The position numbers were made by a program, and so were the translations under genes. The notes below the pieces were generated by a model, which searched no databases, was not told where the DNA came from, and saw nothing but the letters and a program-made list of their open reading frames with translations. From Solirubrobacteraceae bacterium (GTDB lineage: Bacteria > Actinomycetota > Thermoleophilia > Solirubrobacterales > Solirubrobacteraceae), in contig JASHYF010000466.1 of NCBI GenBank assembly GCA_030043235.1, positions 1-6,712 on the forward strand: 6,712 nucleotides of DNA, written 5' to 3'. Of the stretch, positions 1 through 5,104 are shown one piece after another; positions within the stretch are counted from its first letter, which is position 1, and every line of letters starts with the position of its first letter.

Positions 1-1
1 C

Positions 2-586
2 CAAGCAAAAATCCGCAGCGACATCGAGACCCACATAGCGACGTTCAACGAGCAGGCCGAGCCGGAACGCCAAGCCGTCAGCGAGGAGCTACGCCGCATC
101 GCCCAGCACGAAAAGAAGCTACTGCAAGCCCACTACGACGACCATGTCTCCGAGGAGCTCTTTGCTGAGGAGCAAGAGCGGCTCAGGCGGGCGAAGATCG
201 CCGCCGAAACCCGTCTCGCCGAACTACAGACCGACTACACCGACGCCCTGGAGCAACTCGACCTCGCCCTACAGCTCACCGACCACATCCAGGCCGCCTA
301 CATCACCGCCGAACCAGCCATCCGCCGGCTCTTCAACCAAGCCATCTACGAACGCATCTGGATCAGCCGCGAGACCATCACCCACGTCCAGCATGCCAAG
401 CCCTTCGACGACCTGCTGGCCAGCCAGCGACCCACCACCAGCCGCCAGGCCAGCATAGACGGCCCGCCAGCAGCCCAGTTCCAGGGCTGGACCCTGGCCG
501 GGCCAAGGCCCGCCAGACGGCCAGGCCATATAAAGGACCCCAAGGCAGTCCTTTGCCTTGGAGGTTCTCACGTACAGCGTTGTTGA
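2..586 (+). CDS. Serine recombinase, C-terminal part (partial; 3' end altered by transposon)
   Basis: The frame is open from base 2 to a TGA at 584-586 and gives 194 residues without a start, so the N-terminal catalytic domain lies outside the window. The visible part is a long charged helix rich in E, Q, R, K and A (roughly residues 1-90), followed by a block reading AEPAIRRLFNQAIYERIWI. That block resembles the end of the coiled-coil region of large serine recombinases found in actinobacterial phages and integrative elements. A Pro/Ala/Gly-rich tail follows. The family cuts and rejoins DNA at att sites through an N-terminal serine, which cannot be checked here. The last two codons (Cys, stop) lie inside the inverted repeat that starts at 581, so the native C-terminus was probably replaced by insertion. 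The family call rests on the coiled coil and the RLFNQA...ERI block only, so it is good but not certain. Confidence 0.72.
   Translation, partial: QAKIRSDIETHIATFNEQAEPERQAVSEELRRIAQHEKKLLQAHYDDHVSEELFAEEQERLRRAKIAAETRLAELQTDYTDALEQLDLALQLTDHIQAAYITAEPAIRRLFNQAIYERIWISRETITHVQHAKPFDDLLASQRPTTSRQASIDGPPAAQFQGWTLAGPRPARRPGHIKDPKAVLCLGGSHVQRC
481..561. repeat. Cluster of palindromes in the recombinase 3' end
   Basis: Three perfect or near-perfect inverted repeats lie side by side. CCAGGG at 481-486 pairs with CCCTGG at 492-497. CTGG-C-CGGGCC at 494-504 pairs with GGCCCG-CCAG at 507-516, with one bulged C and an AA turn; it competes with the first pair. CCAAGGCA at 540-547 pairs with TGCCTTGG at 554-561 around a 6-nt loop. 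No T-run follows, so they are not canonical terminators. They precede the transposon end at 581 by 20-100 bp. Confidence 0.55.
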
Positions 587-609
587 GCGCTGCTGAGTTT
601 GGGCACGAG
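581..609 (+). repeat. Left terminal inverted repeat with first binding site (L1)
   Basis: The first ten bases, TGTTGAGCGC, are identical to the inverted right terminus; base 580 extends the match to eleven. Further in, the T, TTT-GGG and A positions also match, giving about 20 of 28 identical bases to the right end read inward. The repeated site within it begins at GCGC, 587. The TGA of the upstream recombinase frame lies at 584-586. Confidence 0.72.
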
Positions 610-624
610 CAGCGCCGCTCGTGC
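603..624. promoter_or_regulatory. Perfect 8-bp hairpin in left end
   Basis: GCACGAGC at 603-610 and GCTCGTGC at 617-624 form a perfect inverted repeat around a 6-nt loop, 22 bp inside the left terminus. It spans the junction between sites L1 and L2. In RNA read in from outside it would form a stable stem, so it may limit read-through into the operon. It could equally be a dyad operator. Confidence 0.45.
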
Positions 625-634
625 TGTTGATGGT
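612..634 (+). repeat. Left subterminal site L2
   Basis: GCGCCG-C-TC....TG..GATGGT begins 25 bp inside L1 in the same direction. It matches 17 of 23 positions of the outer right-end site (5075-5098 read in reverse complement) and about 15 of 22 of the inner right-end site. It is likely a second transposase-binding site. Confidence 0.6.
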
Positions 635-667
635 GGTGATGGCGTTCGCGGAGTTGGCAGGCTTTGG

Positions 668-683
668 CGCGTTTCTGAACGCG
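668..683. promoter_or_regulatory. Small hairpin in operon leader
   Basis: CGCGTT at 668-673 pairs perfectly with AACGCG at 678-683 around a TCTG loop. It ends one base before the larger hairpin at 685-726. Alone it would be unremarkable; with its neighbour it forms a tandem structured leader ahead of the first gene. Confidence 0.35.
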
Positions 684-684
684 T

Positions 685-726
685 GAGAGCCCTCCCGTCT
701 GCTTGGTCGCTGTCGGGAGGGCTCTC
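685..726 (+). promoter_or_regulatory. 13-bp perfect inverted repeat ahead of first transposon gene
   Basis: GAGAGCCCTCCCG at 685-697 and its exact complement at 714-726 flank a 16-nt loop. The stem ends 9 bp before the strong Shine-Dalgarno GGAGGTGG (736-743) of the 750 gene. No U-run follows, so it is not a textbook intrinsic terminator. Possible roles are a barrier to outside transcription or translation entering the transposon (known in principle from IS10 and IS50), an attenuator, or a dyad for a repressor such as the HTH protein just downstream. I saw no convincing -35/-10 pair in 587-735. Confidence 0.6.
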
Positions 727-749
727 CTGGATGCCGGAGGTGGCACCCG

Positions 750-1334
750 ATGTTGATCGTATGCGCCGAGGAGGAGCGGGTCGAGGCTGAGTTGGGGAGC
801 GGGGCGTTGGTGTGTCCGTCGTGTCGGGGGAGGCTGGGGCCGTGGGGTTATGCGCGTAGGCGGGTGCTGCGGTGCGCGTCGGGGAATCGGTCGCTGCGGC
901 CGAGGCGGGCGCGTTGCCGGGGATGCGCTGGCACGCATGTGCTGCTGGCGGATTTGTGCTTGTTGCGCCGGCGGGATGAGGTGTCGGTGATCGGCCGGGC
1001 GATCGAGGCGAAGATCGCTGGCGCGGGGCATCGTGTGATCGCTGAGCGGCTTGGGGTACCGAAGGACACGGTGCGTGGCTGGCTGCGCCGGTTCGCTTTG
1101 CGGGCTGGTCAGACCCGGGTGTATTTCACGCGGTGGGCGGTCGTGCTGGATCCGGAGCTCGGGGGGGTGATGCCGGCCGGCAGCGGCGTCGCGGACGCGT
1201 TGGAGGCGATCGCGGTCGCGGTGCGGGCGTGGGTGTTGCGGTTCGGAGTGGGCGAGGTGTGGCGGGTCGCGTGCTGGCTGTCGGGTGGGGTGCTGTTGTG
1301 CAACACGAGTTGCCCCTTCCCGTTGGTGCGGTGA
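750..1334 (+). CDS. Zinc-finger/HTH protein, DUF6431-like
   Basis: The product is 194 residues. ATG 750 is chosen because GGAGGTGG at 736-743 sits six bases upstream. C22-P-S-C25 and C56-R-G-C59, with H63 in a CxxCxxxTH pattern, form a likely zinc ribbon; Arg-rich strands lie between the pairs. Residues 92-115 (GHRVIAERLGVPKDTVRGWLRRF) are a clear helix-turn-helix ending in the GWLRRF signature common in these proteins. The C-terminus (WRVACWLSGG-LLCNTSCPFP) matches my recollection of DUF6431-type proteins of Actinobacteria, which often sit beside rve transposases; this assignment is from memory. It is the first gene of the four-gene operon, 45 bp before the transposase. A role in binding transposon ends, choosing targets (as TniQ/TnsD do) or repressing the operon is inference. 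It carries no nuclease or DDE residues I can recognise. Confidence 0.75.
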   Translation: MLIVCAEEERVEAELGSGALVCPSCRGRLGPWGYARRRVLRCASGNRSLRPRRARCRGCAGTHVLLADLCLLRRRDEVSVIGRAIEAKIAGAGHRVIAERLGVPKDTVRGWLRRFALRAGQTRVYFTRWAVVLDPELGGVMPAGSGVADALEAIAVAVRAWVLRFGVGEVWRVACWLSGGVLLCNTSCPFPLVR

Positions 1335-1349
1335 GCTGAGATCGTGGCG

Positions 1350-1379
1350 CGCTCGTGACTTCGAGCGTTGGGAGAGGGT
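1350..1379 (+). promoter_or_regulatory. Hairpin and Shine-Dalgarno setting the transposase start
   Basis: CGCTCG at 1350-1355 pairs with CGAGCG at 1362-1367 (plus a flanking G-U), loop TGACTT. Three bases later GGAGAGG at 1371-1377 is well spaced for GTG 1380, which is why that start is preferred over the in-frame TTG at 1368 lying before the ribosome site. A stem this close to the site could damp translation of the transposase. Confidence 0.5.
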
Positions 1380-2750
1380 GTGGATGAGAACGGCCGCCGC
1401 GAGGTTGGTCTCTTTAGGTATGCGCTGATCCGTGACGCTGCGGACCCGGCGATCTCCAAGGCCGAGCGTGGCCGGCTGGTCCGCGCGCTTTGTGAGCGTG
1501 AGCACGTCGCGCCTGATGGCCGCCTGGTGCGGGTCGCTCGCACGACGCTGGACCGGTGGATCCGCGCGTATCGCCGGGCCGGCTTCGAGGCGCTTGTTCC
1601 TGCGCCGCGGGTCGTTGATCCGCGCACGCCGGCCGAGCTTTTGGAGTTGGCGTTCGCGTTGAAGCGTGAGCGCATGGAGCGAACCGCGGCGCAGGTGCGG
1701 GAGATCATGCTCGCTGCGGGCGGGCCCGCGCCGGGGTTGCGGACGTTGCAGACGCATCTCGCGCGTCAGGGGCTGAACATCCGCGCGGACGGCCGCTCTG
1801 CGGGGAAGGTTTATGGCCGCTTCGAGGCGTCTGCTCGCAACGAGCTGTGGACGGGTGACGGGTTGCACGGCCCCCTGTTGGACGGCCAGGGGGCTCGCAG
1901 GGCGGTGCTGTTGGCGTTCATTGATGATCACTCCCGGTTGTTGGTCGGCTGGCGGTGGGGCACGGGCGAGGACGTGTTCCGCTTGGAGGCCGCGCTGCGG
2001 TCCGGGCTGATGGCGCGTGGTGTTCCGCAGGCGATCCTGGTTGACCGCGGGTCTGCGTTCGTCTCCTCGCAGCTTTTGCGTGCGTGCGCGGTGCTCGGCG
2101 TGAAGCTGATCCACGCGAGCCCGCGCGCGGCGAGCACGAAGGGCAAGATCGAGCGGTTCTTCCGCACGGTCCGCGACCAGTTCCTGGTCGAGATCGACGA
2201 TGGTGTCAAGCTGGGTGAGCTGAACCGTTTGTTCTCGGCGTGGCTGGAGGTCGTCTACCACCGGCGTGTGCATTCCGAGACCGGGCAGACGCCGCTTGAG
2301 CGCTTCGACGCCGCCGGCGCGCCGGCGCTGCCGACCCCAGCGCTGTTGCGAGAGGCGTTTTTGTGGAGCCAGGAGCGGACCGTCACGAAGACCGCGACGG
2401 TGTCGCTGCACGGCAACCAGTACGAGCTCGACGCGGCGCTGGTGGGCCGCAAGGTCGAGCTGGTGTTCGACCCGTTCGACCTGACCCGGATCGAGGTGCG
2501 CTACCAGCACCGGCCGTTCGGGACCGCAGTGGCGCTCGTGATCGGCCGGCATACCCATCCACAGGCGCAGCGCGAGCTCCCACCAGCGCCGGCGCCGACG
2601 GGGATCGACTATCTCAAGCTGCTCGCCGCCAAGCGCGACGCTGAGCTCGGCGCCCGGCGGATCGACTACGCAAGCCTCACCCAACCCGGCGGCGGCGGCG
2701 GCGGCGGCGAGGATCGTGACATCAACCAAGAGAAGGGCGGTGAGCAGTGA
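1380..2750 (+). CDS. DD35E transposase, Mu/TniA-like (rve superfamily)
   Basis: The product is 456 residues. It catalyses strand cutting and joining at transposon ends. The N-terminal ~135 residues contain HTH-like segments (LDRWIRAYRRAG, 57-68; AAQVREIMLA, 103-112) for end binding. The rve catalytic core follows: D160 in WTGDGLHG, D222 in ILVDRGSAF and E258 in KGKIERFF. D222 and E258 are separated by 35 residues, the canonical DD35E spacing. YHRRVHSETGQTPLERF closes the core. A beta-rich region (about 325-390, TKTATVSLHGNQYELD...VELVFDPFDL) resembles the Mu transposase C-terminal barrel seen in MuA, TnsB and TniA. The residue after the second Asp is Arg, where Asn or Gly is usual. The C-terminus has a seven-Gly run, then a charged tail that may contact the ATPase. 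Its stop overlaps the ATPase start by four bases. The family is certain; IS481-like versus TniA-like placement is less so. Confidence 0.93.
   Translation: MDENGRREVGLFRYALIRDAADPAISKAERGRLVRALCEREHVAPDGRLVRVARTTLDRWIRAYRRAGFEALVPAPRVVDPRTPAELLELAFALKRERMERTAAQVREIMLAAGGPAPGLRTLQTHLARQGLNIRADGRSAGKVYGRFEASARNELWTGDGLHGPLLDGQGARRAVLLAFIDDHSRLLVGWRWGTGEDVFRLEAALRSGLMARGVPQAILVDRGSAFVSSQLLRACAVLGVKLIHASPRAASTKGKIERFFRTVRDQFLVEIDDGVKLGELNRLFSAWLEVVYHRRVHSETGQTPLERFDAAGAPALPTPALLREAFLWSQERTVTKTATVSLHGNQYELDAALVGRKVELVFDPFDLTRIEVRYQHRPFGTAVALVIGRHTHPQAQRELPPAPAPTGIDYLKLLAAKRDAELGARRIDYASLTQPGGGGGGGEDRDINQEKGGEQ
2688..2708 (+). repeat. (GGC)7 triplet tract
   Basis: Seven perfect GGC triplets encode seven glycines near the transposase C-terminus, about 40 bp before the ATPase start. 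Changes of whole triplets would only lengthen or shorten the linker. A one-base slip would shift the final ~14 codons and alter the stop that couples translation to the ATPase gene. Confidence 0.8.
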
Positions 2751-3562
2751 GTATCGACATGTTGCGCTCGCACTACGGGTTCTCTCGGATGCCGTTCGGG
2801 AAGGATCTCGCGCCGGGAATGCTGCACGCGCACGCAGCGCACGCGGAGGCCCTCGCACGGATCCAGTGGTGCATCTCAGAGCGGGCGATCGGGGTGATCA
2901 GCGGCGAGTGCGGCGCGGGGAAGACCGTCGCCGCGAGGGCGGCCGTCGCGGGGCTGGACGCCTCCCGGCACACGATCCTTTATCTCGGTACCCCTGGGGT
3001 CGGGCTGCGCGGGATCTACGGGCTGATCGTCACCGCGCTGGGCGCCACCCCGAAGTTTCACCACGCCTCGCTGATCCCCCAAGCCCAAGAGCTGCTCGCG
3101 GCCGAGGCATCCGAGCGCGGCAAGCAGGTCGTGTTGATCATCGACGAGGCGCATCTCTTGGACGGCGAGTGCCTGGAGGGCATCCGGTGCCTGGGCAACA
3201 TGGGGATGGACCAGGCCGCGCCGTTCTGCCTGCTGTTGCTCGGCCAGCCGACGTTGCGTCGCCGGCTGCGTCAGGGCACGTTCGCCGCCCTGGACCAGCG
3301 GATCGCGGTGCGCTACTCGCTCGCGGGTCTCGACGCCACCGAGACGCAGGGCTATATCGCTCACCATCTCGCGCTCGCGGGACGCTCGGACACGCTTTTC
3401 TCAGACGACGCGATCGCGCTGATCCACGAGGCCTCCCGCGGCCTGCCCAGGCAGGTCAACAACCTCGCGCTCGCCGCGTTGATCGCCGCGTTCGCTGCCA
3501 AGAAGGCGATCGTGGACGAGAGCTCGGCTCGTACCGCGCTCGCCGAGGTTCAAGCCGAGTGA
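2747..3562 (+). CDS. ExeA/TniB-like AAA+ ATPase, transposition partner
   Basis: The product is 271 residues. The N-terminal motif HYGFSRMPFGKDL (9-21) is the hallmark start of the ExeA/GspA-like ATPases. Walker A is GECGAGKT (53-60) and Walker B is VVLIIDEAH (128-136). FCLLLLGQPTLRRRL is a sensor-1-like segment, and LDQRIAVRYSLAGL carries the arginine expected at a subunit interface. A C-terminal helical lid follows (SRGLPRQVNNLALAALIAA). GTG 2747 overlaps the transposase stop as GTGA; purine-rich AGAAGGGCGGTGAG lies just upstream. In TniB, TnsC, MuB and IstB systems such ATPases bind target DNA and activate the DDE transposase, and the tight coupling supports that role here. ExeA itself acts in secretion, but nothing in this context suggests secretion. 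Confidence 0.9.
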   Translation: MSIDMLRSHYGFSRMPFGKDLAPGMLHAHAAHAEALARIQWCISERAIGVISGECGAGKTVAARAAVAGLDASRHTILYLGTPGVGLRGIYGLIVTALGATPKFHHASLIPQAQELLAAEASERGKQVVLIIDEAHLLDGECLEGIRCLGNMGMDQAAPFCLLLLGQPTLRRRLRQGTFAALDQRIAVRYSLAGLDATETQGYIAHHLALAGRSDTLFSDDAIALIHEASRGLPRQVNNLALAALIAAFAAKKAIVDESSARTALAEVQAE

Positions 3563-4836
3563 CCCAGCAAACGAGCCTGCCGCTGGACCCCTCACCAGAG
3601 GACCCCGCCAAGCCAAACGGAGCGGTGGGGCTCCCGGCCCCCGAGGGCTGGCCCGCGCCACCCGACCCGACGGTCTACCATGGCCTCGCGGGCGAGATCA
3701 CACACACGATCGCGCCGCACACCGAGGCCGACCCCGTCGCGATCCTCTCCCAGCTGCTGGTCTCCTTCGGTGCCGCCGCCGGCCGCGGCGCCTGGTTTCA
3801 GGTCGAGGCGACCCGCCACCACCCCAACCAGTTCCTCGTCCTGGTCGGTGACTCCGCTCGCGCCCGCAAGGGCTCCTCCTGGGATCACGTGCACCGCCTG
3901 ATCACCAGCGCCGACCCGACGATCAACCCCCGGATCCTGACGGGTCTCTCCAGCGGCGAGGGCCTCATCTGGTCAGTCCGTGACCCCGCCGGCCAAGACC
4001 CCGGCGCCCCCGACCAGCGGCTGCTGGTGATCGAGCCGGAGTTCGTCACCGTCCTGAAGAACGTGGGCCGCGAGACCTCCACCCTCTCACCGACGCTGCG
4101 CTGCGCGTGGGACGGCCGGCCGCTGGCGATCCTGACCCGCACCGCGCCCGCACGCGCAACCGACGCGCACATCAGCGTGATCGGCCACATCACCGCCACC
4201 GAGCTGCGCCACCACGCCAACACCATCGAGCTCGCCAACGGGCTACTCAACCGCTTCCTGCTGCTCGGCTGCCGCCGCGTCAGGCTGCTACCCGAAGGCG
4301 GCGACCCCGACCCCCTGAAACGCACCGGCCTGCAGCGCCGCCTCACCACCACACTCAAAGCCGCCCAGCGCGCCGGGCAGCTACGCCTCTCGACCCCAGC
4401 CCGCCAAGCGTGGGCAGACGCCTACCAGCAGCTCGCCGAACCCCAGCCCGGGATCGCCGGCGCGATCGCAGCACGCGCCGAAGCGCACACCATCCGCCTC
4501 GCGCTCCTCTACGCGCTACTCGATGACACCCGCCAAATCAAGCCCGCGCACCTCACCGCCGCCCTCGCGCTACGAGACTACGCGCAACGCTCAGCGACCT
4601 GGACACTCGAGCACACCACCGGGAACCCCCTCGCCCGACAAATCCACACCGCGCTCACCCACACCCCCAACGGGCTGACCCGCACACAACTGCGCGACCT
4701 ACTACACCGCAACCCCACCACCACCCAGCTCGACCGCGCCCTCGCCGAGCTCGCCGCCGACGGCAAAATCACAAGCCACCGCGTCCTCACCACCGGACGC
4801 CCCGCCCAACTCTGGAAAACCACGCAGCCCGCATAA
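3559..4836 (+). CDS. DUF3987-like, helicase/primase-associated protein
   Basis: The product is 425 residues, starting at GTG 3559, which overlaps the ATPase stop as GTGA. The same frame stays open upstream through the ATPase gene, but that stretch is an Arg-rich shadow; conserved sequence begins near Y40 (YHGLAGEI). EADPVAILSQLLVSFG (56-71) leads into GDSARARKGSS (97-107), a degenerate P-loop lacking the usual GxGKS/T form. GLSSGEGLIW (129-138) and LLVIEPEF (155-162), a Walker-B-like strand with Glu, follow. Then come ARATDAHISVIGHIT and NGLLNRFLLL. From memory this order fits DUF3987-type proteins of actinobacterial mobile elements, often annotated near primases or helicases. The C-terminal 70 residues look like a winged helix (GLTRTQLRDLL...LAELAADGKI). 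A role in replication or repair of transposition products is inferred from position only. Its 3' half is strikingly C-rich compared with the first genes of the operon. Confidence 0.78.
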   Translation: MTQQTSLPLDPSPEDPAKPNGAVGLPAPEGWPAPPDPTVYHGLAGEITHTIAPHTEADPVAILSQLLVSFGAAAGRGAWFQVEATRHHPNQFLVLVGDSARARKGSSWDHVHRLITSADPTINPRILTGLSSGEGLIWSVRDPAGQDPGAPDQRLLVIEPEFVTVLKNVGRETSTLSPTLRCAWDGRPLAILTRTAPARATDAHISVIGHITATELRHHANTIELANGLLNRFLLLGCRRVRLLPEGGDPDPLKRTGLQRRLTTTLKAAQRAGQLRLSTPARQAWADAYQQLAEPQPGIAGAIAARAEAHTIRLALLYALLDDTRQIKPAHLTAALALRDYAQRSATWTLEHTTGNPLARQIHTALTHTPNGLTRTQLRDLLHRNPTTTQLDRALAELAADGKITSHRVLTTGRPAQLWKTTQPA

Positions 4837-4842
4837 CTCGCC

Positions 4843-4856
4843 GCCCGCGAACGGGC
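4843..4856 (+). terminator. Short hairpin after the operon (possible terminator)
   Basis: GCCCG (4843-4847) and CGGGC (4852-4856) enclose a CGAA loop, six bases after the last stop codon of the operon. The stem is short and no T-run follows, so it could be a weak terminator or an mRNA 3'-end stabiliser. Confidence 0.35.
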
Positions 4857-4893
4857 AACTCGCGCGCAGCGCAAAACCTAAGAGCCAAAATCA

Positions 4894-4985
4894 GCGAAGC
4901 GGAGCGGTCCAGTCAAGGGCGGCCCGACAGGGCCGAGCGCAGCGAGCCGCGAAGCGGCGCCCTTTACGGGACCGCGCAGCGAAGC
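4894..4985. repeat. Multi-branched palindrome with three GCGAAGC motifs
   Basis: An outer stem, CGGTCC (4905-4910) with GGACCG (4969-4974), encloses AAGGGCG (4915-4921) with CGCCCTT (4958-4964). Inside are two side hairpins, GGCCC-GACA-GGGCC (4921-4934) and GCCGC-GAA-GCGGC (4946-4958), giving a cross-like fold. GCGAAGC occurs at 4894-4900, 4949-4955 and 4979-4985, inside and on both sides of it. The heptamer d(GCGAAGC) is known to form an unusually stable mini-hairpin. Similar sequences follow genes in high-GC actinobacterial mobile regions as far as I recall. Function is unknown: terminator, structured RNA, replication signal or a small palindromic repeat are all possible. Confidence 0.6.
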
Positions 4986-5018
4986 TACCCCCGCACCAGC
5001 CCACCACCACACGCCCCC

Positions 5019-5034
5019 TTTCAACGTTTCAACG
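5019..5034. repeat. Tandem 8-bp repeat TTTCAACG x2
   Basis: TTTCAACG is repeated head to tail, followed by a degenerate third unit, TTCGAGCG (5035-5042). It lies just inside the two right-end transposase sites and may be a weaker third binding region or a host-factor site. Confidence 0.5.
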
Positions 5035-5049
5035 TTCGAGCGTCAAACC

Positions 5050-5074
5050 AACCCATCCCCAACGAGAACAGCGC
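5050..5074 (-). repeat. Right subterminal site R2
   Basis: This copy reads inward as GCGCTGTTCTCGTTGGGGAT and a short tail. It matches the adjacent outer site R1 at about 21 of 24 positions with a one-base gap, so the pair forms a clear tandem repeat. Confidence 0.75.
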
Positions 5075-5104
5075 AACCATCCCCAAAAAGAACGGCGCTC
5101 AACA
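5075..5104 (-). repeat. Right terminal inverted repeat with outer site R1
   Basis: Read inward from 5104, the end starts TGTTGAGCGC, identical to the left end. The repeated site covers 5075-5098 and begins six bases from the terminus, exactly as on the left. A five-A run (5085-5089) distinguishes it from R2. Confidence 0.74.

Larger units (their letters stand above)
581..5104 (+). mobile_element. Four-gene DDE/AAA+ transposon with double-site ends
   Basis: The unit is bounded by TGTTGAGCGC at 581-590 and its reverse complement at 5095-5104, so both ends have the TG...CA form common in rve-family transposons. Behind each terminus lie two same-direction copies of a ~24-bp site with nearly equal spacing (starts at 587 and 612 on the left; 5098 and 5074 read inward on the right). 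Multiple transposase-binding sites per end are characteristic of Tn7, Tn552/Tn5053 and Mu relatives. The four plus-strand genes inside encode a Zn-finger/HTH protein, a DD35E transposase, an ExeA/TniB-like ATPase and a DUF3987-like protein. No resolvase, TnsA or TniQ is recognisable. No target-site duplication is visible (left flank ACAGCGT, right flank AAGGGGT). The ends were deduced by eye from the repeats; a second genomic copy would be needed to fix them exactly. Confidence 0.75.
4837..5104. other. Non-coding right arm of the transposon
   Basis: No credible gene lies between the 4836 stop and the transposon terminus, nor in the 49 bp after it up to the maturase start. The stretch holds a short hairpin (4843-4856), a multi-branched palindrome (4905-4974), three copies of GCGAAGC, a C-rich stretch, an 8-bp tandem repeat (5019-5034) and two terminal binding sites (5050-5098). 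Its C-rich bias matches the end of the preceding gene and changes abruptly to G-rich after 5104, which fits a boundary there. Confidence 0.65.

Noticed and set aside
2..586. Recombinase as the resolvase of the transposon
   Set aside because: It lies outside the left terminus, has a long coiled-coil C-terminus like large serine recombinases rather than small resolvases, and its stop falls inside the inverted repeat.
654..685. TTGGCA at 654-659 as a promoter -35 box for the operon
   Set aside because: No acceptable -10 element lies at the right distance, so a promoter cannot be supported by sequence alone.
378..2858. Very long open frame on the minus strand (826 codons)
   Set aside because: It is antisense to the DUF6431-like and transposase genes, which have clear motifs. 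Its product is Arg/Pro/His-rich low-complexity sequence, typical of shadow frames in G+C-rich DNA.
2716..3558. N-terminal extension of the DUF3987-like protein, giving about 706 residues
   Set aside because: The frame is open but runs entirely through the ATPase gene and encodes an Arg-rich sequence without motifs. GTG 3559 with a GTGA overlap gives the normal start.
5050..5098. CRISPR-like or iteron array
   Set aside because: There are only two adjacent units without spacers, and the same motif occurs inverted at the left transposon end, which explains them as transposase sites.
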